Origin: Breviolum minutum Mf 1.05b.01
Taxonomy: Eukaryota; Sar; Dinophyceae; Suessiales; Symbiodiniaceae
DNA length: 64,000 nt
Reading direction: 5' to 3'
NCBI GenBank assembly: GCA_000507305.1
Contig: DF240054.1
Coordinates: forward strand, 1-64,000
How positions within the stretch are numbered: position 1 is the stretch's first letter; every line of letters begins with the position of its first letter. The position numbers and the translations under genes are program-made. The notes beneath the pieces are model-generated. The model did no database searches. It was not told the origin of the DNA and was given only the letters and a program-made list of their open reading frames with translations. Below, in pieces: positions 54,297 through 63,881 of this stretch.

Positions 54297-54887
54297 GTTG
54301 GTCGCACCCTGTTGGTGCTGTGACTCATAGGCAAAGTATTCTTTCACTTGTCCTAGGGGCACTACATGGGATTGCATACAAATAAGGTAAAACAATGAAC
54401 AACGACAACGCGACAACTGCAGGCACAAGGTAGGATCACCTGAGTTTACAACTTATGTTGAGAGCTCACATGCTGGAGTGGAATTTTGAAACCACCACCT
54501 AGATATTTTGGGATACTGTTTCGTTCTTACAGTCAGCTTGGCGGGCATGTCAAGCTGATCATGACTCATGTCAGTAAACCATTTCTAGTTCAATAACCTG
54601 CAAATTCTGATGATCCTGAACGCATCAATCAACAGCGTTAACTCCGGCATTTCTCCAGTATGCTGGATACTCATAAAACATGTTTAAGAAACACATTTGA
54701 TCATTTGTGTATCTAATTCGTACCATCATGATCTAATAGATTGGCTGCTTGTCGAGTATCAAAAAAATCACCTCCAACAACAATTTACCAAAAAAAACCT
54801 CTGAAAATCTACCAACCGATCATCAAATTGTGGCTCATCAAACCCTCAACAACGCCCAGGTACTGGGAAAGCTTTCAAAGTATTGGA

Positions 54888-54971
54888 TCATGTTCCTTGG
54901 CTCTCAGGCCGCTTTTTGGTCGAAGTGATATCCACTTGCAGGAAACAGCTCAGGGTCTTAGCAGCCGTTGG
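54888..54971 (-). CDS. candidate exon
   Basis: Acceptor ATCTTAATAAG, phase 0; PTAAKTLSCFLQVDITSTKK then RPESQGT and TGA. CAA|GTGGAT inside is a possible earlier donor. Confidence 0.4.
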   Translation of the reverse strand, partial: PTAAKTLSCFLQVDITSTKKRPESQGT

Positions 54972-55025
54972 CTTATTAAGATATCATGTAAGCTTATCCG
55001 GCATAAGGCCTTCTTCGATGTCGCA

Positions 55026-55143
55026 GGAAGTTAGGATCAATGGTCAGGATCAGTGGGTTATAACCCCAATATACCCCATTTACAAGTAGGTTATAATTGT
55101 AACCGCAATTACTAACCAGTTCCTAACTTCCTGGGACCTCCAA
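55026..55143. repeat. family E element
   Basis: ggaagttaggatcaatgg ... cctaacttcctgggacctcc. Confidence 0.7.
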
Positions 55144-55230
55144 GGTCCTTTTATTTTGTTGGAAATATGGCAGCTATAGGGGGCCTTGGGATTCAAGTGG
55201 AATTCCTTGATTTTTCTCGAGATTCTGCGG

Positions 55231-55322
55231 CGGCTTCAACCCAAATCAGCAAGATACGAGTCAAAGTGGATCCTTTTTCCAAGGTTTGGGCAAAAATGAT
55301 GTATATTTGAAAGCAACACCTA
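55231..55322. repeat. family B element, degenerate
   Basis: ggcttcaacccaaatcagc ... tatttgaaagcaacacct. Confidence 0.5.
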
Positions 55323-55329
55323 CAAAGTA

Positions 55330-56094
55330 TAAATGCATATGTGATATGATATATACACACATATATATAATATATATATATATATGTGGAGTTATAACTA
55401 TCACCTCTTGATAAATGGCCTTATTATAACCACAGTCAGGATTCTTTATTGGCATATGCTACCCATACCATTCCTATACTTCAAGGGATTCTTATGGGAG
55501 TGGTATCGGAATGGGGATCCCACTGGTGGAATTTCCCTTGACTCAATCAAGCAGGAATCAAGCAAATCGCACCAAATACTTAACGGCCAAGGTGCAACCA
55601 GGTACAAAAACAGCTAAATCCTGGGCCACGAATCTGGTGAAGGTTTTTGAATTTCAGACTGACTTGTCTAAGATCTAATTCACATGGATAACTAGAGTGT
55701 GCTGCATGGTGGAACATAATGTAAATATAAATGCATCCTCTCTAAGAATGTTTGTTCCTGCAAGTGTAAATGTTTAACCTTGAGCCTTTCTGTTCAACGT
55801 TTTGGCAAAATGTAAGCAGTGTACAACTTGATCCAAACGATCAAAAATCTACACCCAAGACCCAAGTTGATTCCAACCAGTCTGTTGTGGTTAGCATCAG
55901 CCTCCATTATAGGAAAAGGCCACTGGACCCACAACTACCCACTCCTTACTGGACAAAAAACTAACCATATTTGCGAACTACTGAACCTAACTGGGATGAT
56001 CCTCCAAGAACCATCTTCAACCATCCCAGTGTCCAACCCAAGTAAAGCGGATACCAATCTCTGGCGCGGTTTGAAGGCAAAACACAGCAGCAAC
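55330..56094. other. stretch with no well-supported exon
   Basis: AT run at 55355-55386, then mixed sequence. A palindrome-like segment (actgggatgatcctccaaga ... ccatcccagtg) lies near 55990-56030. Confidence 0.35.
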
Positions 56095-56164
56095 CTTTCA
56101 GCGTTTCGCGTTTCATTTTGCAAATCAAAAAACCCGAGGTTTCAGGCATTGGAAGGTGCTTCTG
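56095..56164 (-). CDS. candidate exon
   Basis: QKHLPMPETSGFLICKMKRE then TLK, acceptor ACTACCCTTCAG, donor AAAG|GTTGCT, phase 0 to 1. Confidence 0.45.
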
Positions 56165-56225
56165 CTGAAGGGTAGTTTTGGGATATACATATGCCATATT
56201 CCCATAGGATCAATGCAATCAATGC

Positions 56226-56342
56226 AAGGTGGGCAGGACCCCTCCCAGCTATAAGTGGACTTACCCCAGGAAAACCCATTTATTTTTGGCCATTCATAAG
56301 GGGCCCATGTCCCTCCGTTTGTAACGATGGGGCCCACCTTGT
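56226..56342. repeat. family D element
   Basis: aaggtgggcaggacccctcc ... cgatggggcccaccttgtgg. Confidence 0.75.
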
Positions 56343-56400
56343 GGGACTGGTATATCTATATATAACGACGTTGTTCCCGGAATCCTGTTGGGATAATCAC

Positions 56401-56456
56401 CCAAGGGGTTCCATGGGTTCCCCAAAACAGATGGGTTTTCACGTCGTCGGTCAACC
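56401..56456 (-). CDS. candidate short exon
   Basis: LTDDVKTHLFWGTHGTPW after acceptor CGTTTTCGAAG, donor TTGG|GTGATT; a second frame (VDRRRENPSVLGNPWNPL) is open. Confidence 0.4.
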
Positions 56457-57228
56457 CTTCGAAAACGAAACATCGGATCATTTGGATGTTTTTCTTATTT
56501 TTTCCGGTTTAAACAAATGCTGGTTGTTCATAACTATCGTTTTTCGGATACCTATTCTATGCGATGGTGTTCTTCTATTCAAAGATTCTGGTTGAATAAT
56601 CGCCCTATGCTATGGTACCTTGGTGGTTGAAAAGCTATGTCAAATGCATTTGACATCTTCCCCCACAATTTTTGCTTAGGTCCGTAGAATTTTTTGGAAA
56701 GGCCCAAAGGCAGCATAATTCAAAACGGGTTTCCTTAATGGAAAAACTCTTCTCAAAAATTCAAGGATGGATAAATCCCATACAATCTAGCATCCCAGAA
56801 CTTCTGGGATGCTGCAACTCACATTTAAAATGTGGAGAACAACCTAAGCCTAAAACAGTTGTTTTGTGAAGGCTCATGCCACCTATAAATCGAACTTTTA
56901 AATAGGAAATTTGGTCTATATAAGTAGCTGCCCATGGCCGATATAAACCCCATCCATTTCGTTGAACAAGCACATCCCAGCGTGGTCCAGGACACCAATT
57001 GGAGAGCATTGGACAGCACAGTCACAGCCCACCTAAGCACTTTAAACAAGTTTGTTGTTTGAAACAGCTGGCAAGCATCACTTGTAGATCCAAAAAAGAC
57101 GTTTCATAATCCAAATCTCATAGCCCATGGCGGATCCATGGGACAATAGGCATATATGGATACTGGATACTACATGAATGGTTGATTCTTATTGAATCTT
57201 TATGGTAACTTAATGTATACACTTATAC

Positions 57229-57263
57229 TTATTCTGCATGCGTTCAGTCTTTGCCCATTCGCA
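57229..57263 (-). CDS. candidate micro-exon
   Basis: CEWAKTERMQN, acceptor GAAATCCAACAG, donor AATAA|GTATAA. Short, so weak. Confidence 0.3.
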
Positions 57264-57470
57264 CTGTTGGATTTCATGAAGGTTAATGAACAGGATTTTG
57301 AATAAGAACCAGGTTTTAGGCCAACCCGTGTCAAACCCCAGATATCCCATCCCGGATTTATAGGGATAACTTCCAAATGTCGAAAAAAAAAACACAAAAC
57401 ACTCCGAAGTGCTGAGTAGTCTAGCTAGCTCACTCACACCCAAACATCCTTGTTTCGAAATATATCAACA

Positions 57471-57617
57471 TTAAAGGGTGAAAGTGATGGAGGTCTCAAA
57501 GGTTTCCTTTTTCTCTGACAGCAGTAAAGATGGTCTTTCCCATCCCAATAGACTTGAGGATTTTTCCTGGATCTCATTTTTGAACTGGCATACCAGCATA
57601 CCCCATGGTAGATCTCC
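57471..57617 (-). CDS. candidate last exon
   Basis: Acceptor after a long T run (TTTCCGGTAG). Phase 0: GDLPWGMLVCQFKNEIQEKS then SSLLGWERPSLLLSEKKETF to TAA. Another frame (YHGVCWYASSKMRSRKNPQV) is open across the same span. Confidence 0.5.
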   Translation of the reverse strand, partial: GDLPWGMLVCQFKNEIQEKSSSLLGWERPSLLLSEKKETFETSITFTL

Positions 57618-57889
57618 CTACCGGAAAAAAAAAAATCCCTGAAGCACTTTGAATTTGTCGTTTGAAAACAGGTGGCAAACATCACTGCTAAGGGCCCAAA
57701 CAAAACTTTCTGTAGGATTCTTTTTTTTTGGAGGATCCAAATTCTTCCCTCCCTTAGTGGTAACCTTTTGTGACGATATGACGACTTGTGCGGCTTCAAA
57801 CTTTTTGGCTTCGCGAGCTCAACTCAGAAAGTTCTTCTTTGGTATCTTCTCAGGCCTCGCGGAAGTCCGAAAAGTACAGGTCACCAAGT

Positions 57890-58010
57890 GAGCAATGAAA
57901 AAAAAACCTGGTTGTTTAGGGTTCTTTAGGGGATTATACTACCCAGTTATGTAGGGATTATAGTAAACCATTGTAAGGATCCCTATTAAACCAACCGGGA
58001 AAAAGGAAAG
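57890..58010. repeat. family J element, opposite orientation
   Basis: gagcaatgaaaaaaaaacct ... attaaaccaaccgggaaa. Confidence 0.5.
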
Positions 58011-58071
58011 GAGGAGGGATGTTTTTATTCGTGAAGCCATGTTTCCTGCCGGGAAAATTCGCCGGGAATAC

Positions 58072-58125
58072 GGATTCGGCATATCTTAAGCCGGTGAAAT
58101 GTCCCCTGGAAATAAGGCCGGCGAT
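58072..58125 (-). CDS. candidate short exon
   Basis: IAGLISRGHFTGLRYAES between acceptor TACCCCAATCCAG and donor TCC|GTATTC; RRPYFQGTFHRLKICRI is open too. Confidence 0.4.
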
Positions 58126-58211
58126 CTGGATTGGGGTAGATTTTTTGGCAGATTTCACCAAAGGTTGCCATCTTCTGACAACTACTTTTAAGTCAAGCCA
58201 GGATATGGTCA

Positions 58212-58308
58212 ATAGTTGGTGGTTGAACCAACCCATTTAAAACATCAAATTGGATCATTTCCTCAAAATAGGGATGAACAAATGAAAAATAGTTGAAACC
58301 ACCAAGCA
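58212..58308. repeat. family B element
   Basis: tagttggtggttgaaccaac ... tagttgaaaccaccaagcag. Confidence 0.7.
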
Positions 58309-58475
58309 GTTTGGGAAATAGTTTCTTCAAAATCCATAAGGCTCATTTTTGTAGCTTGAGATTTAGAGTCCACAAAGCCCTATGACCTTGGAGTTTCAAG
58401 GTTGCACAAAGCCCACACCAGGCCAATCAACCAACGGGCCCGGGCCCTGGGAAACCAACATATTCACTTCACATA

Positions 58476-58560
58476 GGATCCACATATGGTATATTCACCT
58501 ACATGAAAGGTTGATTTTTTATGGTAAATGTATAGGTATAGATATATCATACATGGATGG
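58476..58560. repeat. family A palindrome
   Basis: ggatccacatatggtatatt ... tagatatatcatacatggat. Confidence 0.75.
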
Positions 58561-58746
58561 TTTGAAAACATCAGAAACCAACAATTCGACCACCCAATAC
58601 TGGGTATTCAGTGCACTTTTCAGGGAGGAACAAAAAAACATATCCCCCACGACAGCCGGCACTTTTGAAGATTGTTCCCTGCAGGGGTAACACATGCCAA
58701 AGAAAAAAACGACATCCTCTCATCCGAGAAAAGTCACGTCGAATGA

Positions 58747-58838
58747 TCAGGAAGCCTTCGGAGCCAATTTCCTCAGAATCTTTTCCAGTTCCTTTCCGCG
58801 ATTCGTCAAATGTTGCGCAGTACTGAAGACGTCCATGC
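58747..58838 (-). CDS. candidate exon, coiled-coil-like
   Basis: Acceptor GACGTGGGCAG. MDVFSTAQHLTNRGKELEKI then LRKLAPKAS and TGA; the frame RLQYCATFDESRKGTGKDSE is also open and runs longer. Confidence 0.45.
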
Positions 58839-58974
58839 CTGCCCACGTCTTTTTTTGCTGGGGTATCTTGAGAATCTTACGGGTGAAATTTGTTACCAAT
58901 CTATATTGGTTCAGGGTGAAATTGCAGGAGATGCTACAGAAACATAATAAATTTCATGTTCCCTTCTGCGGCGT

Positions 58975-59022
58975 AAATTTATGGTAAATGTAGGTAAATA
59001 TTCCATACATGGAGCATCTGGG
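58975..59022. repeat. family A half-element (right arm only)
   Basis: aaatgtaggtaaatattcca then tacatggagcatctggg, with no left arm. Confidence 0.7.
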
Positions 59023-59170
59023 TTTGCAAAGCCTTGGAACAAGAGCAAAGTCCTTATAAAGTTTCACCTTTATTTTTTCAATGGTCAGGTTTAGAATGTC
59101 GAGAGGAACTTTTTCCAGCAAATACTATGCAGTAAACCGTGCAAATTGAAATAAATTCCATCATCCATCT

Positions 59171-59287
59171 GGCAATCGTAATATTTCACCAACCTAGATT
59201 TCCCTGAAATTTTTCGGGGATTTCCCTTCCAACCAACTTGCTACTCTTGGGGGCGTCTTGGTGGCGTGAGGTCGCGAGCTAATTTGA
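59171..59287. repeat. family I element
   Basis: ggcaatcgtaatatttcacc ... gtgaggtcgcgagctaattt. Confidence 0.65.
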
Positions 59288-59316
59288 CCGGATCCATCAT
59301 CCAATTCACAGTTTTT

Positions 59317-59403
59317 TCACTGGGCATTTTGATGTTTCCCATCGGCACGAGTTCCAACATCAAACTTGGGGTCCACGAGTTCCTGTCGAAAAGGTCGACT
59401 TTT
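59317..59403 (-). CDS. candidate last exon
   Basis: Acceptor GCATTTTTTTGAAG, phase 0; KSRPFRQELVDPKFDVGTRA then DGKHQNAQ and TGA. Compatible as the end of the ankyrin-type gene upstream, but not shown to join. Confidence 0.5.
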   Translation of the reverse strand, partial: KSRPFRQELVDPKFDVGTRADGKHQNAQ

Positions 59404-59686
59404 CTTCAAAAAAATGCAGGATCGAACACACAAACACATTGCAAACTCGGACGACAAGGCCTCAGTTTGTCTACATTTAAATATTGTCCCTGATTTTCTT
59501 TCCTGCTGGTAACTAGTGGTAGGTATGGGATCCAAACACCCAATATAGCAAAGATTATCTACCTTTACGTTTCCTCAATATTCAAGGTTCAAAAGTCATT
59601 TGCTACGACTTCTCTGCCAGGTCAGACTTGGCCTGTGATGTCATGCCTCCAACCAAAAATCAACGTTCGGCCGGCCCTCAAAGGGC

Positions 59687-59753
59687 CTTGAGCGTCTTGC
59701 AACTTCACATTACTACCACCTTTGACAATCAGCAACTCCAACATCTTCTCAAC
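59687..59753 (-). CDS. ankyrin-type exon (second half of a repeat)
   Basis: Acceptor TCTTGCTTGGGCAG, phase 0. VEKMLELLIVKGGSNVKLQD then AQ: the helix-2 and loop of an ankyrin repeat (xxLLxxxGxxVxxxDxxG). GC-type donor CAAG|GCCC. Joined to 62461-62508 it completes a textbook repeat. Confidence 0.6.
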
Positions 59754-59912
59754 CTGCCCAAGCAAGACAACCAAGGTTCCATAAGTATCCATCATCAACC
59801 TTCAAGATCTTCAAGCAAGTTGCTATATCTTGGATCTAACATACCCCCCTACCCAGGATGCAATCTCTTGCAGGTTGATTCAATTCGTGAACCTTTTTCT
59901 GGATGGTTAACA

Positions 59913-60012
59913 CTAGGGAATGAAAAAGTCACAGGCTTGCCATGGTTCAACAGCTCTGGCCTTCTCTAGAGGCTTGCCACCCACATGTTCCACCGCGACC
60001 AGTAGAGCTGAG
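59913..60012 (-). CDS. candidate exon
   Basis: SALLVAVEHVGGKPLEKARA then VEPWQACDFFIP and TAG after acceptor GTGAAGGTAG. Resembles helix-2 of an ankyrin unit only weakly. Confidence 0.4.
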
Positions 60013-60639
60013 CTACCTTCACTATTTTTACCTCAATCTGGGTAACTGACCACACCAAATCCTGGCTGATGTCTACCTAAATCCTTCCAAACTCTGTAAA
60101 CAAAACATATACACTAGGCTCCAGGCATGCTTCGTTTTGGTGAAATACAGTTTTGCAAAAATTAACGGATCTTCCAGAATGACACGCTGAGGAATTCATT
60201 TACCCCAAACATGAACAAGCCTTGAGCTGGCATTCTTTTATGAGAGTCCGTTCCGAAAAAGAATGAACGGCAGCCCTGTTATTTATATATATAAGTTTGA
60301 ACTCTCAACAAGTTTGTGGTGAGATGTGAAAACTGGAAGCGCATGATGATCCAAGATACAAATATATAGGAGTGCATTCCTTCCTTTACCTGGATCATGC
60401 ATAACATTCCTAAAAACAAGTGTGTATAAGGTAAATATATATAATAATAAATAAATATATATATATATAAATATATATACAAACATGCTGAATAGAGTAA
60501 TATAAATGTAAAAACCATATGAGCATTGAAAAAACCCCNGTGGAAATGGTTTGCTTAGCATTTCCAAAGAAATGCTTTACACTTGCCGACTAGCCCACTT
60601 CGTGCAAATAGGGGGAACTCCTGGACTTGAACACCTCAG

Positions 60640-60798
60640 CTTTCGCGAACCTTTCGCACATCTTTCGCGAACCTTTCGCAGATTTGCAGTACCAAATCCC
60701 TAATACACATGTCTACATATGTTAGCTTTCGCGGCTTTCGCGGTGCACTTTTGCTTTCGCGAGCTTTCGCAAACCAGCATTTTCCTTTCGCGCAGGCG
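60640..60798. repeat. cluster of TTTCGC(GA) motifs
   Basis: Nine TTTCGC copies in two clumps (60640-60690 and 60725-60798), several as CTTTCGCGA with the TCGCGA palindrome, in otherwise AT-rich DNA. Confidence 0.8.
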
Positions 60799-60957
60799 CC
60801 CCAGATTAACCTCCATATAAAAGTAAATGTGAGAGGTTTTTTTCGTAGCTCATATAATATTGAATAATTACAATACAAATATTTCTATCAAACATATTAC
60901 ATTCGTGATATATGTGGCACATCACGTGGCACACTGGCGCGCATTTCTGACTCTCAC

Positions 60958-61026
60958 TTGTCGAAACATTCACTGGAAGTATTGCCTTTTGCAGACATGA
61001 TGACCACGCCTGCTCCACTGCTAAAA
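60958..61026 (-). CDS. candidate exon, strong donor
   Basis: FSSGAGVVIMSAKGNTSSEC then FD, donor GACAA|GTGAGA; acceptor AACGTACCAAG. Phase 2 to 2. Confidence 0.5.
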
Positions 61027-61301
61027 CTTGGTACGTTTTTTGGAAAGGTGAGATGCATTGGAATAAATGTTTACCATCATCATGAATCATCATCAATCCA
61101 TCATAATCATGAACAATCATCATGATCATCGCAATCAATCCGTCATCATCACCATCATCTTCTCCAATTCATTCTTCTTTCCTTCATCTTCAATTCCACA
61201 CCATTCATCACAGCAAGAAACATTATCCACCTGATATCATGATCCGAACTGGTCATATACTGGTCATTCCAGATATCATTCCAAATCCTCATCCTCACCA
61301 A

Positions 61302-61418
61302 CTAGCCATTCTCCACACATTTCTCAAAAATGCCGCCAGGAGCACTGGCGCATTGCAACTTGCCGATTTGACCCGGAAACTTCTCCTCCATGACCGACAG
61401 GAGCCGGTCGATCATTTC
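61302..61418 (-). CDS. candidate exon, strong acceptor
   Basis: Acceptor TGTTTTTCTACCTAG, phase 0. EMIDRLLSVMEEKFPGQIGK then LQCASAPGGIFEKCVENG and TAG. Helical start; family not recognised. The opposite strand (GALQLADLTRKLLLHDRQEP) is also open. Confidence 0.55.
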   Translation of the reverse strand, partial: EMIDRLLSVMEEKFPGQIGKLQCASAPGGIFEKCVENG

Positions 61419-61461
61419 CTAGGTAGAAAAACACGGTGAAAACAGGGATACAAAAGGGAAA

Positions 61462-61562
61462 CTAGTTGGTGTCTTCAAGCTGTGTGAAAAATATGTTTGT
61501 CAAATTGGATCATTTTCCCAAGTAGAGGTGGAAAAAAACACATGTTTGAAACCACCACCTAG
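61462..61562. repeat. family B element
   Basis: ctagttggtgtcttcaagct ... gtttgaaaccaccacctaga. Confidence 0.75.
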
Positions 61563-61699
61563 AATGAGGTTGAAAAAAGTAAACAGATCAGGATATTGAA
61601 TCCAAATTGTTCTAGTGAATTGCTGATTGCAAGACTAGTGATGAAATAGACTGTCAAGCTTTCCACTGTGTGGCTAATGAAGGTTCGCGAACTACACTT
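61559..61699 (-). CDS. candidate last exon ending in a family B element
   Basis: Two pyrimidine tracts then TTTTTTTCAG acceptor. KCSSRTFISHTVESLTVYFI then TSLAISNSLEQFGFNILICL, hydrophobic. The TAG stop is supplied by the CTAG end of the adjoining element. Confidence 0.45.
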   Translation of the reverse strand, partial: KCSSRTFISHTVESLTVYFITSLAISNSLEQFGFNILICLLFSTSF

Positions 61700-62048
61700 C
61701 TGAAAAAAACTGAAAAAATGAACCCTGGAGAAAACAAAAATCAAATCGGTATGCCTATAGGAATGCGAAACCCTGTCCCAATACCAGTCACCACCCGGAT
61801 CATTCCATCTTTAGTAGGGCTCTATTAATCATTCTCTTCCCACTGTGGGAGATGGAGGCAATCCCGAGTTTTGCCAAATGTTGCATCTTACTTCGCCAAA
61901 AAACGACTCATGTCAAAAAATCGGCCAATCTACACATACATACCTTGGCCCATAGCTTATCTCATCTCAGGAATCTTATACAAGTATACGTGTGTCTCGT
62001 TAAATAGCGGTCGTATACGAACGAGCGGACCCGGTTTTGGATTCTCAC

Positions 62049-62132
62049 CTGCCAAAAGGTTTACAGAGAAGACATGTGTCAACCCTTTGTCGATTTGGAG
62101 TGGCTTCATGACCATGACTCGGTCAATACATC
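62049..62132 (-). CDS. candidate exon, strong donor
   Basis: Acceptor TTATATATTAG, donor GCAG|GTGAGA, phase 1 to 1. CIDRVMVMKPLQIDKGLTHV then FSVNLLA. One of the most convincing exons; family not recognised. Confidence 0.6.
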
Positions 62133-62301
62133 CTAATATATAAGCGCTGTTGCATGAAATCCTGCACCTTTCTTTGGCAATGGTAAAGGTCATGATTTTT
62201 CCAATCAAAAAATATCCATCATGTACATTCATGTACGGACTAAAAAATGTACAACCATTTACCTATCCAACACTTCTTGATTTCAAACACCAAGCCCACT
62301 T

Positions 62302-62408
62302 GGATGTCTTTAGGATCAGTGGGTTATAAATTACAAAGCCTTTGTATCCAAATATATAAAAAGTACTGTAGGTTATAAACCATTTATTAACTTCCTGGGA
62401 CATCCATC
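62302..62408. repeat. family E element
   Basis: ttggatgtctttaggatcag ... ttaacttcctgggacatcca. Confidence 0.7.
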
Positions 62409-62460
62409 CATATTCGGAAACATCTGTTGGTAAATCCCCTCTTTTTTGGCAAGCCTCCAC

Positions 62461-62508
62461 TTGCCCTTGCTGGGCAGCCAAGTGCAGTGGAATTTCCAAA
62501 TCCGAACT
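62461..62508 (-). CDS. ankyrin-type exon (first half of a repeat)
   Basis: Acceptor TCACAACAAAG, donor CAA|GTGGAG, phase 0 to 0. SSDLEIPLHLAAQQGQ carries the ankyrin signature PLHLAAQxG. Ankyrin repeats are protein-binding scaffolds; the partner is unknown. Confidence 0.65.
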
Positions 62509-62547
62509 CTTTGTTGTGAAGAGTTTAATATACCTTGGCATTTTCTG

Positions 62548-62632
62548 GTTGGTGGTTTCAACCCATCTCAAAAATATTAGTCAAATTGGAAATCTTCCCC
62601 ACATAGGGCTGAAAATTGAAAATATTTGAGCA
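62548..62632. repeat. family B element, right end worn
   Basis: ggttggtggtttcaaccc ... gaaaatatttgagcatacc. Confidence 0.65.
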
Positions 62633-62639
62633 TACCATT

Positions 62640-63138
62640 GGCATCTTTCTTTGTTTCTCCACCTTGCGCCTTGCGCTTGTTAAATTTGGGTTGCATGAAA
62701 ATTGTGCTTGTTAAGCTTGCTATTTGGGGTTGCATTCATTGTGGTTGGTTGTGGTCTTCATAGTTGTTTTTTTTTAAGGGACATGTCAACAAGTATCATC
62801 AAAACACATATATGTTAGTTGGACATAGTTGAACATCATTTGAAATCATTTGTTTAATGGAGTCATAAAAAGGTTAGTTAAGAGATAACTCTCACTAAAG
62901 ATGATTGTTTACATATTCATCTGGTAAACCTGAAGCTTCCTCAAAATGCTGGACATCTGCAAAGAACGAGCTGTTCGAAAATTTTGAGGGAGTCGATAGG
63001 GAGTTACAAGAGGTAGAAATCATGTGAAGCTTTGCTTCTTTGAACAACATGACCAGAAAAATGAGAATTTAAGGGAACCCCCCCCCCCCCAACTGCCATC
63101 CCCTCCCCCGAGGAGATAAGGCCCCCTTTGTGTTTTAC
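62640..63138. other. stretch without a supported exon
   Basis: Holds a T run near 62770 and a C run (63080-63090). Confidence 0.35.
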
Positions 63139-63182
63139 GTGTAGACGCCTTTGCCTACTGGAAACATTGTCAAATTTCGCAC
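63139..63182 (-). CDS. candidate short exon
   Basis: Acceptor ACACCTCACGCATAG, donor CAC|GTAAAA. VRNLTMFPVGKGVYT or AKFDNVSSRQRRLH. Confidence 0.4.
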
Positions 63183-63440
63183 CTATGCGTGAGGTGTCAC
63201 AACATCCAGCAATAGTTGATATATCCCCGATATTCACCAATGTTTGATTCTCAACTGTTTACAGTCAGATCAACTGTCTATACATGATGACTCCTCATCA
63301 AATTTTCTGGATTCTAAGTGAGCTACGGAACAATGTTCCATTCTGCTGCTTGCTTCCAAATTACAAACATCCCTGTACTTACAGTACCTCCCTGGGAACC
63401 ACAACCCAAACAACCCGTGCTTTGGTTCACTAAGCATTCT

Positions 63441-63587
63441 TCAACTCCGAAGATACGCATTGCGCAAATCTCTGTCATCACTTCCTTGAAGGGACTGGGC
63501 CATTTCTTCCAGTATCCAATCCATGATCTTCAAGGCATTGTTGCCGACCTCAACATGGTCCAGTTGATGCCCAGTTGATGCGGTCCC
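63441..63587 (-). CDS. candidate last exon, helical
   Basis: Acceptor CCTTGAAACTAG, phase 0, 49 codons to TGA. Core NNALKIMDWILEEMAQSLQG then SDDRDLRNAYLRS; amphipathic helices. Family not recognised. Confidence 0.6.
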   Translation of the reverse strand, partial: GTASTGHQLDHVEVGNNALKIMDWILEEMAQSLQGSDDRDLRNAYLRS

Positions 63588-63831
63588 CTAGTTTCAAGGA
63601 TCTATAAAGACTAGACATCCGGCTAGAACCTTGTGGAAACAAGACAAAAACGAAGCAGAATAACAGCCATCATTCCATCATCTGACTATGTTTCTCAAAA
63701 TAATTCCATTTAAAAAATGTAAGCCTTGACTTGCAACTATACATCAAATACTCTCCCTCCTGTATAGGTTTCAGTTTTCTTAGGTCTTGTGTTGGTAGGC
63801 TTCTTGGGGGTCCAAATATCAAAAAATATAC

Positions 63832-63881
63832 CATGAAGGGAGGTTCCTGTGTTTGTTTTTGTTGGTGCCACTCGGGTCATC
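63832..63881 (-). CDS. candidate short exon
   Basis: Acceptor CAGGTGTTTTTCAG, donor CATG|GTATAT. DDPSGTNKNKHRNLPS or MTRVAPTKTNTGTSLH. Confidence 0.45.

Noticed and set aside
57787..57890. Plus-strand MTTCAASNFLASRAQLRKFF frame
   Set aside because: Protein-like, with a CAG|GTCACC donor, but the minus strand (DTKEELSELSSRSQK) is equally open; strand could not be decided.
60279..60567. Tyr/Ile-rich minus ORFs
   Set aside because: They translate an AT microsatellite and include the ambiguous base at 60539.
7699..62632. CRISPR array
   Set aside because: Repeats are dispersed palindromes of several families, not regularly spaced direct repeats, and no cas genes exist.
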